From the NCBI GenBank assembly GCA_015065545.1, contig SVQA01000006.1:1-64000 (forward strand): a stretch of 64,000 nucleotides of DNA. The letters are read 5' to 3'. Positions 37,205 through 46,606 of the stretch are shown here, piece after piece. The notes beneath the pieces are model-generated. The model was given only the letters and a program-made list of their open reading frames with translations, ran no database searches and had not been told where the DNA came from. Position numbers and translations under genes: made by a program. Position 1 is the first letter of the stretch. Each line of letters opens with the position of its first letter. The stretch comes from Oscillospiraceae bacterium (GTDB lineage: Bacteria; Bacillota; Clostridia; Oscillospirales; Acutalibacteraceae).

Positions 37205-38959
37205 ATGAATCTTTTTGATGTACTTGCCCTTATTGGCGGTCTGTGTCTTTTTCTGTTTGGTATGAACATTATGGGAGAATCCCTTGAGCGTTCTGCAGGC
37301 ACAGGACTTAACAGACTTCTCGGCAGACTCACAACAAGCAAAACCAAAGGCTTCTTAACAGGTTTGGGTGTAACCGCAGTTATTCAGTCCTCCTCCGCTA
37401 CAACCGTTATGATGGTAGGCTTTGTAAACTCCGGAGTTATGACCTTGAAGCAGGCTATCAATGTAATTATGGGTGCCAATGTTGGTACTACAGTTACCTC
37501 CTGGCTTTTAAGCCTTACAGGTATTGAGAGCAGCAATGTTTTTGTAAAGCTTCTCAAGCCAACCTCCTTCACCCCAATTCTCGCTCTTGTGGGCATTGTG
37601 CTTTATATGATGTCCAAAAAAAGCAAGCATAAAGATATTGGTGTAATCCTTCTCGGATTTTCCACTCTCATTTTCGGTATGGACGCTATGTCTGATGCGG
37701 TATCAGGTCTTGCAGATGTACCCGAATTTCAAAACATCCTCATTATGTTCCAGAATCCTATTCTGGGTGTTCTTGCAGGTGCATTGCTTACAGGTATTAT
37801 CCAGTCCTCCTCTGCATCTGTGGGTATTCTGCAGGCTCTTGCAGGTGCAACAGGCAAGGTTACCATTGGAGCTTCTATCCCGATTATTATGGGTCAGAAC
37901 ATCGGTACCTGTGTAACTGCTCTCATCTCCTCCGTCGGTACAAACCGCAACGCTCGCCGAGCCTCCATAGTACACCTGCTGTTCAATGTACTGGGTACAA
38001 CAACTCTCCTTTCCATTTACTGTGTTGTTACCGCAATTGTACGAATTGATATTATAAACGAAAGTGCAAACGAGATGACAATTGCTATCTGCCACACAGT
38101 CTTTAATCTGCTTTGCACAGCAATTATGCTTCCCGCCTCAGGACTTCTTGAGAAAATTTCCTACAAGCTTATCAAAGAGCCCAAAAGCACTCCCGAAAAT
38201 GACAGTATTTCTCTCCTTGACCAGCGTCTTATGGCAGCCCCCGCAGTTGCAATTAAGCGTTGTAAAGAGGTTAGTGTAAATATGGCATCCCTTTCTGCCC
38301 AAAGCTATCATTCATCAATAAATCTACTTAACGACTACTCTGAGAAAGAAGCGGAAAAACTTGGAGAAATCGAAGAAAAGGTAGACAAATACGAGGATAT
38401 TCTCGGCTCCTACCTTGTAAAGCTCAGCACTGTAGATATGAACGAGCACGACAGCAACGAGGTAAGCAAGCTCCTGTTTGTAATCGGTGACTTCGAGCGA
38501 ATCTCCGACCATGCGGTAAACATCCTCCGCTCCGCAAAGGAAATCAACGAAAAATCTCTTCTCTTTACCGAAGCAGCAAAGAAGGAGCTCGCAACAATCA
38601 CCGATGCAGTAAGCGAAATACTGGAGCTTACAATCAATGCCTTTACCGAAAGCTCTGTAGATTACGCCACCAAGGTAGAGCCCTTGGAGCAGGTTGTAGA
38701 TAACCTTAAACGTCAGCTTCGTGCAAACCATATCGCACGAATGCAGAGAGGCGAATGCTCAATCGAATGTGGCTTTGTATGGTCAGATTTGCTCACAAAT
38801 CTGGAGAGAATATCCGACCATTGTTCAAACATTGCGGTCCGTATCATCGAAACCGCTCACGACCGAATGGACACTCACAGATACCTCCAGAGCATCAAAG
38901 CAACAAGCGACACTTTCAACTCGCTTTATGCAAGCTACACAGAAAAGTACACCGTATAA
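37205..38959 (+). CDS. Na/Pi cotransporter family protein with PhoU domain
   Basis: 584 aa. Two inverted Na/Pi-cotransporter repeats each carry a QSSSA motif (VIQSSSATTVM and IIQSSSASVGI), about eight membrane helices in all. A C-terminal PhoU-like helical domain (about 350-584) follows, with FVIGDFERISDHAVNI and TNLERISDHCSNIA metal-binding repeats. It likely imports phosphate with sodium. AAAGGAAGTG precedes the ATG at 37205; an earlier start is rejected. Confidence 0.92.
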   Translation: MNLFDVLALIGGLCLFLFGMNIMGESLERSAGTGLNRLLGRLTTSKTKGFLTGLGVTAVIQSSSATTVMMVGFVNSGVMTLKQAINVIMGANVGTTVTSWLLSLTGIESSNVFVKLLKPTSFTPILALVGIVLYMMSKKSKHKDIGVILLGFSTLIFGMDAMSDAVSGLADVPEFQNILIMFQNPILGVLAGALLTGIIQSSSASVGILQALAGATGKVTIGASIPIIMGQNIGTCVTALISSVGTNRNARRASIVHLLFNVLGTTTLLSIYCVVTAIVRIDIINESANEMTIAICHTVFNLLCTAIMLPASGLLEKISYKLIKEPKSTPENDSISLLDQRLMAAPAVAIKRCKEVSVNMASLSAQSYHSSINLLNDYSEKEAEKLGEIEEKVDKYEDILGSYLVKLSTVDMNEHDSNEVSKLLFVIGDFERISDHAVNILRSAKEINEKSLLFTEAAKKELATITDAVSEILELTINAFTESSVDYATKVEPLEQVVDNLKRQLRANHIARMQRGECSIECGFVWSDLLTNLERISDHCSNIAVRIIETAHDRMDTHRYLQSIKATSDTFNSLYASYTEKYTV

Positions 38960-38965
38960 ATTTAC

Positions 38966-39000
38966 AAAGCACAGCCAAAAACGGCTGTGCTTTTGTGTTT
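38966..39000 (+). terminator. terminator of the Na/Pi gene
   Basis: Hairpin AAAGCACAGCC / GGCTGTGCTTT followed by TGTGTTTTT. Confidence 0.8.
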
Positions 39001-39008
39001 TTCACAGA

Positions 39009-39037
39009 TTGATTTTGATGTCTTAAAATGATATAAT
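39009..39037 (+). promoter_or_regulatory. promoter of the XRE-membrane regulator
   Basis: -35 TTGATT (39009-39014), 17-bp spacer, -10 TATAAT (39032-39037) with TGA before it. Confidence 0.75.
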
Positions 39038-39054
39038 ATTAAAGAGGTGAGAAA

Positions 39055-39687
39055 ATGGAAGATGTAAAAAATACAGTAGCAAAAAACATCGCAGAACTGA
39101 GACTTCTTAACAATATGACTCAGGCAGAGCTTGCAGAAAAACTTAATTACTCCGACAAAACCATATCAAAATGGGAGCGTGGAGAATCCTCTCCCGATAT
39201 TTCTGTGCTTGTGGAAATTTCAGATATTTTCGGAGTATCCCTTGATTATCTCATCCGCTCCGAAAGCATTGACAAAGAACTTATAGAGAGCCACAAAGCA
39301 CAGAAGAACTACAACCATGTTGCCATAGCATCGGTATCTCAGGGGGCAGTAATATTCGTTGCACTCTTTGCCTTTATTCTAACCTCACTAATTTCGGACA
39401 AAGTCAGCTTTCAGTGGCTTTATTTTGTTTATGCCCTGCCCATAGTTGTTATTCTTCAGCTTATTTTCAACTCCATTTGGTTTAATCCAAGAAACAATTA
39501 TTTTATAGTTTCTCTTCTGATGTGGTCTGTTCTGGTTGCAATACATCTGAGCTTCTGGCATTTTGGTATCAACATCGCTCTCATCTATCTTCTGGGTGTA
39601 TTGGGACAGGTTATAATTTTTCTTTGGTCACTTATAAAAAAGCCGAAAAGAATCACCTCCTTTATAGAAGAACAAGCCGAACTATAA
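39055..39687 (+). CDS. XRE-family HTH regulator with membrane domain
   Basis: 210 aa. The N-terminal helix-turn-helix (about 12-65: MTQAELAEKLNYSDKTISKW) is followed by four membrane helices (about 92-200). Such membrane-anchored XRE proteins are common in Firmicutes; their signals are mostly unknown. It stands alone between terminators, so no target can be named. Confidence 0.85.
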   Translation: MEDVKNTVAKNIAELRLLNNMTQAELAEKLNYSDKTISKWERGESSPDISVLVEISDIFGVSLDYLIRSESIDKELIESHKAQKNYNHVAIASVSQGAVIFVALFAFILTSLISDKVSFQWLYFVYALPIVVILQLIFNSIWFNPRNNYFIVSLLMWSVLVAIHLSFWHFGINIALIYLLGVLGQVIIFLWSLIKKPKRITSFIEEQAEL

Positions 39688-40072
39688 CTTGTTAAAACCA
39701 TAAAAAGCATCAATACATAGTTATTTTCAATTTAACTTACAAAGCAAAAGGCGGATTCTCAAAAGAGACTTCGTCTTTTTATTTTTCTCAAAAACCGCAT
39801 AAACGCTGGTGTTTTACACAACTCTACGATTCGTAGAGAGGGGTGTAGAGTATCTCCGATAAGAAATGACATTTCATAGAGTCCCATCTCACAGGTGTAG
39901 GTTTACTCTATTCTGCCTCAAAAGTATAATACTGCTGTGGTAAATTTTTCACATCTGCACAGCCAACAAAAAGCTGTGCCAAATTAAGAACACAGTAAAA
40001 GCAGGAGACAGACAAAAATCTTAGAGCAAAACATTTTTGCAGTTTGTCTTTTAATTAAAGGAGATTATACTT
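39688..40072. other. intergenic region with hairpins and a GT8 promoter
   Basis: 385 bp. Early on there is an imperfect hairpin with T tail (AAAGAGACTTCGTCTTTTT), probably the end of the XRE gene. CTCTACGATTCGTAGAG is a small palindrome at about 39825. A promoter with -35 TTTACT (39902-39907), 17-bp spacer and -10 TATAAT (39925-39930) precedes a 135-nt leader holding hairpin GCACAGC/GCTGTGC. The motif CCGCATAAACGCT near 39797 recurs near 49878. Confidence 0.5.
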
Positions 40073-41029
40073 ATGACGAACAAAGAAATCCCGATTTTTT
40101 TCACCATTGATGATGCCTATGCTCCCTTTCTTGCAGTAGCACTCAATTCAGCCATAAAGAATTCGAGCAAAGAAAGGCAGTACAGAGCATTTGTGCTTCA
40201 TCAATGCCTCAGTAAAGAAAACGCAGAAAAGCTCAAAGCACTTGAAACCGATAATTTCAAAATCGAAATCACTCCCATCAAAGAAAGCTTATGCTCCATC
40301 GACGACCGAGAAGGCAACCGTCTGCGTTGCGACTACTTTACCCTGACCATATATTTCAGGCTGTTTATTGCAACCCTTTTTCCTCAATATGACAAGGGTA
40401 TTTACATTGACAGCGATGTGGTGCTTTTAGATGATGTTGCAAAGCTTTTCGATACTGACATCGGCAAAAACCTCATCGGAGCTTGCAAAGATACATCAAT
40501 TATCGACATTGAGCCCTTCCTTAACTATACAGAAGAGGCTATAGGCGTAAAAAGAGACGAATATGTAAACTCCGGTGTACTCCTTATGAACCTCAAAGAA
40601 CTGCGTGAAGCCAAGTTTGACAAACACTTTCTTTCTCTGCTCGAAACCTACCACTTCGATTCTGTTGCACCCGATCAAGACTATCTGAATGCTATTTGCA
40701 ACGGCAAGATTCACTACCTCGATGCAAAGTGGGACTTTATGCCCAACAAAGTAAAACCCATTATGGAAGCACCTTCTCTCGTTCACTACAACCTTTTCTC
40801 AAAGCCTTGGTGCTACGATAATATACAGCATGGCGACAAGTTCTGGATATACGCACAAGACAGCGGATATTTAGAGCATATCACAGCTTTGAAAGAAACC
40901 TTTACAGAAGACAAAGTTGCCGAAGAAAAAGCATGCCTTGAAAATATGCTGAATCGTGCAATTGAAATTCCCAAGGGCGATGTTACCATGCGAAAAATCA
41001 GAGAAAAAGGAGTAAAAATAAGATTATGA
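40073..41029 (+). CDS. glycosyltransferase family 8
   Basis: 318 aa, GT-A fold. YIDSDVVLLDD supplies the DxD metal site, YVNSGVLLMNL and APDQDYLNAI are typical GT8 segments. It likely moves a galactose or glucose from a UDP donor; the acceptor is unknown. It overlaps the next gene by 4 nt (ATGA), so the two are coupled. AAAGGAG before the ATG. Confidence 0.9.
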   Translation: MTNKEIPIFFTIDDAYAPFLAVALNSAIKNSSKERQYRAFVLHQCLSKENAEKLKALETDNFKIEITPIKESLCSIDDREGNRLRCDYFTLTIYFRLFIATLFPQYDKGIYIDSDVVLLDDVAKLFDTDIGKNLIGACKDTSIIDIEPFLNYTEEAIGVKRDEYVNSGVLLMNLKELREAKFDKHFLSLLETYHFDSVAPDQDYLNAICNGKIHYLDAKWDFMPNKVKPIMEAPSLVHYNLFSKPWCYDNIQHGDKFWIYAQDSGYLEHITALKETFTEDKVAEEKACLENMLNRAIEIPKGDVTMRKIREKGVKIRL

Positions 41030-41889
41030 TAATCGGAGATAACAGAATAGCGGTTATTGAGAACATAAAAAAATATGCCGAAAGCGGTGAATATCATCAC
41101 AAGGTAGAGCTTTCCGACCCTGTACTTTCGCCAATGGAAATGCGTCAAATCACCGATAATTATATGAAAAGACGTCACACTCTTTCCTTCAAAGCAAAGT
41201 CTGCCATAGCCGTGACATTTGCAAAAATCGCCACAAAAATAATCAACAGAGATACCGAGATTGTAGGACTTGAAAAAATCCCTCATGGGCTTGAGGGTGT
41301 GCTTATCACGAGCAATCATTTCGGCCCCTTGGAAAACACCATTATCCGCCACCTAACAAAGAAAATGAAAAGAAAAAAGCTCAATATTATCAGCCAGACC
41401 ACCAACTTTGCAATGAAAGGTCCCATAGGATTTCTGATGAATTATGCAAATACAATCCCCATCTCTGTAGAACCCCGTTACCTTGCCCGAGACTTCCTCT
41501 CAATTATGAAAGAAAAGCTCACAGAAAAAAAGGAGGCAGTGCTTCTCTATCCTGAGCAAGAAATGTGGTTTAATTACCGCAAGCCTCGTCCGTCAAAAAA
41601 CGGTGCCTATTTCTATGCCGCTAAGCTTTCCGTTCCTATTATTTCCTGTTTTGTAGAGATACAGGACACAGACAAAGATGAGAATAATGAATTCAAAAAG
41701 GTTAAATATATTCTCCACGTCCTCGGTGTCCTCTACCCCGACAAAAACAAGACTCCAAAAGAAAACACAGAGGAGCTTGCACAATTGGACTACGATATGA
41801 AAAAAGCCTGCTACGAGCAAGTCTACTCAAAACCCCTTACCTACAAATTCGAAAGTTCTGACATTGCAGGATTTAAGGGAACTATATAA
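41026..41889 (+). CDS. PlsC-like lysophospholipid acyltransferase family protein
   Basis: 287 aa with the acyltransferase fold: LITSNHFGPLENT stands where NHX4D is expected, and LYPEQEMW where the FPEG-type block III lies. The block I acid is Glu (HX4E) rather than Asp, an unusual change. It is translationally coupled to the GT8 gene, so it may acylate the glycan or glycolipid made by it. No membrane helix is strong apart from the N-terminal hydrophobic part. Confidence 0.75.
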   Translation: MIIGDNRIAVIENIKKYAESGEYHHKVELSDPVLSPMEMRQITDNYMKRRHTLSFKAKSAIAVTFAKIATKIINRDTEIVGLEKIPHGLEGVLITSNHFGPLENTIIRHLTKKMKRKKLNIISQTTNFAMKGPIGFLMNYANTIPISVEPRYLARDFLSIMKEKLTEKKEAVLLYPEQEMWFNYRKPRPSKNGAYFYAAKLSVPIISCFVEIQDTDKDENNEFKKVKYILHVLGVLYPDKNKTPKENTEELAQLDYDMKKACYEQVYSKPLTYKFESSDIAGFKGTI

Positions 41890-41910
41890 AATCAAATTTT
41901 CAGAACTAAA

Positions 41911-41937
41911 GCGGAGTGTTTACACTCCGTTTTTTCT
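41911..41937 (+). terminator. terminator of the GT8-acyltransferase operon
   Basis: CGGAGTGT / ACACTCCG hairpin followed by six T. Confidence 0.9.
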
Positions 41938-41957
41938 TTACTAACCTAAAAAACCTC

Positions 41958-41986
41958 TTGAAATGCACTCTCTTGAGTGATAGAAT
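41958..41986 (+). promoter_or_regulatory. promoter of the ktrBA operon
   Basis: -35 TTGAAA (41958-41963), 17-bp spacer, -10 TAGAAT (41981-41986). Confidence 0.6.
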
Positions 41987-42034
41987 ATAATTTAAGATAT
42001 TAAAAAACACATAACTATTTAGGAATGTACGTTT

Positions 42035-43396
42035 ATGATAAAACGAAAAAAATTTTCATTTTCCACAACACAGATTATTATTCTGAGCTTTCTGGTAGTA
42101 ATCCTTCTTGGCAGTTTACTGCTCTCTTTACCCGTAAGCTCTGCAGACGGTAAGGCTGTACCCTACCTGGATGCCCTCTTCACCGCCACCACATCAACCT
42201 GTGTTACAGGTCTTGTAACCCTGACTACAGCATCCGCCTGGAGCACCTTCGGTCACATAGTAATCCTTCTGCTTATTCAGGCAGGCGGTCTGGGTATAAT
42301 TACGGTAATGACTGGCTTTATGCTGATGCTTCAAAAAAAGATGGGCATAGGCGACCGACTTCTTATTCAGGACGCCTTTAACCTTAACACTATGTCGGGA
42401 CTTACCAGATTTGTCAAAAGAATTCTGCTCGGCACTTTTCTTGTTGAGGGCATTGGTGCTCTGCTTTATATGATAGTCTTCGTCCCCGAATTCGGAGCAA
42501 GAGGAATATGGATTTCCGTTTTTAACTCCATCTCTGCCTTCTGTAACGCAGGCATCGACATAATCGGCGACAATTCCCTGTGCAACTACGCAACCAACCC
42601 CATCGTTAATTTCACCACTATATTTCTGATTGTGCTGGGCGGTCTGGGTTACATCGTGTGGTGGGATGTACTGCGGGTACTCAAAAGCCGCGGTAAGCAA
42701 AACCGCAGAGTTTTCAGATTCTTAACTTTGCACAGTAAGATTGCAATTGTTGCAACCCTTTGCCTTATCTTTGGAGGCGGACTGTTTATCTTTATCTTTG
42801 AATATAACAATCCTCATACAATCGGAGATATGAACCTTTGGGGAAAAATTCAGGTTTCACTCTTCCAATCCGTAACAACTCGTACAGCAGGCTTCGCCTC
42901 TGTACCTCAAGAGTACCTCTCCAATCCCACAGTGTTTATTTGTCTGGTGCTTATGGTTATCGGCGGCTCTCCCGTAGGCACTGCAGGCGGTGTTAAAACA
43001 GTAACCATAGTGGTACTTCTGCAAAGCGCTTTTGCAACTATCAGAAACAAGGCAGAGGCTACCATATTCGGCCGCACTCTTTCTGCCGACTCTATCCGCA
43101 AGGCAATTGGCGTGGTCACAGTTTTTATGGCAATTATGCTCACATCCACAGTTTTGCTGTCTGCAGTTTGCGATGCAAGTGCGTTGGATGTTGCTTACGA
43201 AACTGTAAGTGCTACCGCTACTGTTGGTCTTTCAAGAAATCTGACAGCATCCCTTAACTCGATAGGCAAGATAATAATTATAATCACGATGTATTTAGGT
43301 CGAATAGGCCCTATCTCTCTTGCAATTGCCCTGGGCAGTAAAAAGAGAAATCAGAATATAATTTCCGAACCCACAGAAGACATAAGTATAGGATAA
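42035..43396 (+). CDS. ktrB: potassium uptake channel subunit KtrB/TrkH
   Basis: 453 aa, four M1-P-M2 repeats typical of the SKT superfamily. The selectivity-loop segments include TSTCVTGL, SAFCNAGIDI, TTRTAGF and SATATVGLSRN, the conserved glycines being TGL, AGI, AGF and VGL. With KtrA it forms a sodium-dependent potassium uptake system. It is the first of four plus-strand genes with short spacers. Confidence 0.95.
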   Translation: MIKRKKFSFSTTQIIILSFLVVILLGSLLLSLPVSSADGKAVPYLDALFTATTSTCVTGLVTLTTASAWSTFGHIVILLLIQAGGLGIITVMTGFMLMLQKKMGIGDRLLIQDAFNLNTMSGLTRFVKRILLGTFLVEGIGALLYMIVFVPEFGARGIWISVFNSISAFCNAGIDIIGDNSLCNYATNPIVNFTTIFLIVLGGLGYIVWWDVLRVLKSRGKQNRRVFRFLTLHSKIAIVATLCLIFGGGLFIFIFEYNNPHTIGDMNLWGKIQVSLFQSVTTRTAGFASVPQEYLSNPTVFICLVLMVIGGSPVGTAGGVKTVTIVVLLQSAFATIRNKAEATIFGRTLSADSIRKAIGVVTVFMAIMLTSTVLLSAVCDASALDVAYETVSATATVGLSRNLTASLNSIGKIIIIITMYLGRIGPISLAIALGSKKRNQNIISEPTEDISIG

Positions 43397-43406
43397 GGTG
43401 ATAAAT

Positions 43407-44057
43407 ATGCATAACAAAAAAACTTACGCAGTATTCGGTCTTGGCCGCTATGGTGTTGCAGTAGCAAAAGAGCTTGTTTCAAATGGTATGGAAGTAATTG
43501 CCGTTGACACAGACCAAAGTGTTGTAAACGATGCTGCGGCATTTCTTCCTGTTTGCAAATGTGCCGATATAACCGATGCAGACGTAATCGATAAACTGGG
43601 CATTGCAGACATTGATACAGTAATAATTTGCATGGCAAGCAACTTAGAAGCAAGTGTTATGGCAGTAACTCTGTGCAAAGAAGCGGGAGTAAAAAACGTA
43701 ATAGCAAAATGCTCCAACGAAATGCATCAAAAAATCCTTCTGCGCATCGGTGCGGATAAGGTTGTATTTCCCGAGCAGGAATCGGGATTACGCCTTGCTA
43801 AGAATCTTTTAAGCTCTGGCTTTATCGATATGATTTCCCTTGCAAAAAACATCTCTGTTGTTGAAATCACAGTAAAGGACGAGTGGGTAGGCAAAAGCCT
43901 GATTGACCTTAACCTGCGTAAAAAATACGATTTGAATATTATCGCAATCCGCACAGACGAAGATGTAAACATATCCATCGACCCCAACGAACCGCTACAA
44001 AAGAATATGACCCTTATCGTCATTGCCGATGTATCAAAGCTTTCAAAGCTTAAATAA
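43407..44057 (+). CDS. ktrA: potassium channel regulatory subunit KtrA (RCK)
   Basis: 216 aa with an N-terminal Rossmann RCK domain (AVFGLGRYGVAVAKEL, GxGxxG) that binds ATP/ADP and a C-terminal RCK_C domain, a possible c-di-AMP site. I take the ATG at 43407, with AAGGTGAT upstream, over a GTG three codons earlier. It follows ktrB by 10 bp. Confidence 0.95.
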   Translation: MHNKKTYAVFGLGRYGVAVAKELVSNGMEVIAVDTDQSVVNDAAAFLPVCKCADITDADVIDKLGIADIDTVIICMASNLEASVMAVTLCKEAGVKNVIAKCSNEMHQKILLRIGADKVVFPEQESGLRLAKNLLSSGFIDMISLAKNISVVEITVKDEWVGKSLIDLNLRKKYDLNIIAIRTDEDVNISIDPNEPLQKNMTLIVIADVSKLSKLK

Positions 44058-44080
44058 ATATATAAAAAGGAGATTATGGT

Positions 44081-44554
44081 ATGAGCAAATCAACAGAAGT
44101 CATGCTGAACGAAGTCATCAGTGCAAAAAGCGAAGCAGAAATGGATGAGCTCAATGAAAACACAGAATCGGAAGACTTTGACAAAAGGCTTAAAAAACAC
44201 CTTAAAAGAAAAGGCATTTCCCTTAACGTTCTCGCTGATTTAACAGCAATAAAGCCATCAACCATTTATAACCTTGCAAGCTCAAAGAAAACCGGAAAGC
44301 AGTCCACCACCAAAGCCCGAATCATCAAAATCGGCTTTGCTCTTGATTTATCCCTTGAGGAAGTTCAGGAGCTTCTCAAGCTTGCAGGGCTCAAGGAGCT
44401 TTATGCAAAGGACGATGAACAACGCTGGATAATCTATGCCCTCACCCATGAAAATCCTGAAACAAAAAAAACATACGATATTATGGAGCTGGATGAACTT
44501 CTTAATAAAAAGATTAAAGAACGAAAGCTTAATTTTGAACTTGATGAATTTTAA
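44081..44554 (+). CDS. HTH protein linked to ktrBA and kinase
   Basis: 157 aa. A central helix-turn-helix-like region (about 45-75: SLNVLADLTAIKPSTIYNLA) followed by a helical tail. It begins 23 bp after ktrA and ends 32 bp before the kinase gene, so it belongs to the same unit. It has no membrane segment. The target is unknown; it is a candidate partner or substrate of the kinase. Confidence 0.7.
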   Translation: MSKSTEVMLNEVISAKSEAEMDELNENTESEDFDKRLKKHLKRKGISLNVLADLTAIKPSTIYNLASSKKTGKQSTTKARIIKIGFALDLSLEEVQELLKLAGLKELYAKDDEQRWIIYALTHENPETKKTYDIMELDELLNKKIKERKLNFELDEF

Positions 44555-44586
44555 ACACATCTCATAAAAAACAGAGGTAAATCCTT

Positions 44587-46350
44587 ATGGATGAGAATTT
44601 CAATTTAGACCTTGATTTCTTTATGTCGGGGATAGAGCATATTGAAACTATAAAGGAAAATCAAAAAACAAGAATAGACCGTATTTTTTACTCGGTAACA
44701 AACTCTACCTGTATTCTAAGAGTATGCAAGGAAAGAGATTTAACTGAGGTTTACAAGGTGCTGAAGGAAACCAAGCACCCAAACCTCACCGTTGTTTACG
44801 ATTATATCTATGCAAACGGCAACACCTATGTTATAGAGGAATACATAAACGGCGAAACCCTTGACGAGCGTCTTGAGGAAGATAAGCTTTTCTCCGAGAC
44901 GGAAACTGCCGAGATTATCATGAGCGTATGCGATGCATTGAGCGTTCTCCATAATATGAAGCCTCCCGTTGTACATAACGATATAAAACCCGCAAACATC
45001 ATAATCTGTGATGACGGCAATGTAAAAATCTTCGACTTCGATGTTTCCCGCACCGTTAAAGAGGACAAAGACAAGAACACCACCCTCTTCGGTACAGAGG
45101 AATTTGCATCTCCCGAGCATCGCGGTTGTGCCCAGACAACTCCCCGCTCCGACATCTATTCTCTTGGTCTGACTATGCACTATATGCTTACGAATCAAGG
45201 ACTCAGAAAAAATGATCGCAAGCCTGTGCATCGTGGAAGACTCAGAAGAGTTATCAAGAAAGCAACAGCCTTCGACCCAAAGAAAAGATACCATTCCTGC
45301 TCTGCTCTCAAGAAAGCTCTCGCAAAGTATTTCACCTTCAAAAAACGATTACTTATAATATTTATCCTGCTCTTATGTTTAGTCGGTGCAGTACTGTTGA
45401 CCGCAAATCTATTGAGAGGAAATTCAGAAACAGAGCAGAAGAAAGCAACCGATGCTCCCACCTCTGCTACACAAACCACAACTCAAACACCGATAATTTC
45501 CTCTTCATCTTACGTAGAAGAGGCTACCGAAAAAGTAACTTTCCGGGCAACAACCGAGGTTGTAACCACGCAACCTGTCACAACACCAAGCACAAGCAAA
45601 AGAGTTACAAAACCCCTTACTATTGAGGGCAAGATTTCTTCCCTGCACGCCTTAAACAACGGCACCTTTGTATTTTTAGAAGAAACAAGTTCGTATAATT
45701 ATACGATAAGAAATTCTCTTGGCAAAAGTGCTTCTGTGCAATTCAACGACCCAATCGAACTTATCTATAACCAATACACAGATGAACTTTACCTTTCGGT
45801 AGTTCATCGTGTCGGCAGCAATAACGAAATTTATCATATAGATAAAGAGCTGAATATCAGTTCTGCTCCTGTCTATACTGCACCGGGCTCCTCTTCATCC
45901 TCAAGTGCAAGTATGTTTATCGCAGAAGATACGCTTCTGTGTCCCACTTTCACTGAAGAACTTATAGATGCAAAGAGCTGGACAACCTTTGCCAATGCCA
46001 ATATTCATCCGAAGGCTACCCTCAACGGAAAGCTTTACCGCTTATACCATGGCATAAACTTCACAACCGTAATAGAAGAAATAAACACAAACGGCGACAC
46101 GCTTTCCGAGAACAATCTCGATTATTCATACGAAATCTGTGCATATAACAAAGGCGGTATATATATCCTCGCTTCAAAAAATTCAAAGCAATATGTACTT
46201 AAATTTGACGGTAGTAATATAACAGAGATTGCATGTCTTAACGACTATAACCTCTACACAAACATCGCACAACCCTATGTACTTGCTGTAACAGAAAAGA
46301 GCATTTGGGTTAGCGATGGTACATCACTTCTGGAATTTTCTCTTAACTAA
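44587..46350 (+). CDS. membrane Ser/Thr protein kinase with extracellular sensor-like domain
   Basis: 587 aa. The N-terminal kinase domain (about 20-255) has VVHNDIKPANII (catalytic loop with Asp, Lys and Asn, but HND for HRD), IFDFDVS (DFD for DFG) and GTEEFASPEH. The beta-3 Lys position reads CILRVCK, so the usual VAIK Lys may be replaced or shifted. One membrane helix lies at about 257-278, then a Thr-rich linker and a C-terminal beta-propeller-like domain outside the cell. A transmembrane sensor kinase is likely; activity is uncertain. Confidence 0.85.
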   Translation: MDENFNLDLDFFMSGIEHIETIKENQKTRIDRIFYSVTNSTCILRVCKERDLTEVYKVLKETKHPNLTVVYDYIYANGNTYVIEEYINGETLDERLEEDKLFSETETAEIIMSVCDALSVLHNMKPPVVHNDIKPANIIICDDGNVKIFDFDVSRTVKEDKDKNTTLFGTEEFASPEHRGCAQTTPRSDIYSLGLTMHYMLTNQGLRKNDRKPVHRGRLRRVIKKATAFDPKKRYHSCSALKKALAKYFTFKKRLLIIFILLLCLVGAVLLTANLLRGNSETEQKKATDAPTSATQTTTQTPIISSSSYVEEATEKVTFRATTEVVTTQPVTTPSTSKRVTKPLTIEGKISSLHALNNGTFVFLEETSSYNYTIRNSLGKSASVQFNDPIELIYNQYTDELYLSVVHRVGSNNEIYHIDKELNISSAPVYTAPGSSSSSSASMFIAEDTLLCPTFTEELIDAKSWTTFANANIHPKATLNGKLYRLYHGINFTTVIEEINTNGDTLSENNLDYSYEICAYNKGGIYILASKNSKQYVLKFDGSNITEIACLNDYNLYTNIAQPYVLAVTEKSIWVSDGTSLLEFSLN

Positions 46351-46361
46351 ATACAAAATAC

Positions 46362-46396
46362 AAAAAGCGATTATGCAACTGCATAATCGCTTTTTT
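46362..46396 (+). terminator. terminator of the ktr-kinase operon
   Basis: Hairpin AAAAAGCGATTATGC / GCATAATCGCTTTTTT, 15 bp, with a 5-nt loop. Confidence 0.9.
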
Positions 46397-46408
46397 ATGT
46401 TTTTCATA

Positions 46409-46455
46409 TCTTTCTACTTTTAGTGGTACCAAAGCACAACAATCCGTTTTATAAT
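46409..46455 (+). promoter_or_regulatory. box-type promoter of the first small-peptide unit
   Basis: TCTTTCTACT-TTT-AGT (46409-46424) is followed after 25 bp by TATAAT (46450-46455) inside CCGTTTTATAAT. No normal -35 is seen. The same layout recurs at 47171-47216, so the box may bind an activator. Confidence 0.6.
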
Positions 46456-46487
46456 GAGCACAACGAAAGCCGAAAGGAGTGAACTCA

Positions 46488-46550
46488 ATGTTATCTGCAA
46501 TTCTTACCGCCGCAGGCACAATCCTTATGATAATTTTCAGACAGAAATAA
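46488..46550 (+). CDS. 20-aa hydrophobic peptide
   Basis: MLSAILTAAGTILMIIFRQK. It has an excellent ribosome site (GAAAGGAGTG 7 nt before the ATG) and one predicted membrane or amphipathic helix ending in a basic tail. It precedes the NYN gene by 56 bp on the same strand. Shares its general design with the 22-aa peptide at 47388. Too small for family assignment; translation is inferred from the ribosome site. Confidence 0.55.
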   Translation: MLSAILTAAGTILMIIFRQK

Positions 46551-46606
46551 TAGCAAAACCCAAACTAATCAAATCAATCAAAATCAGAATTAAAGGAGAA
46601 ATTTTT

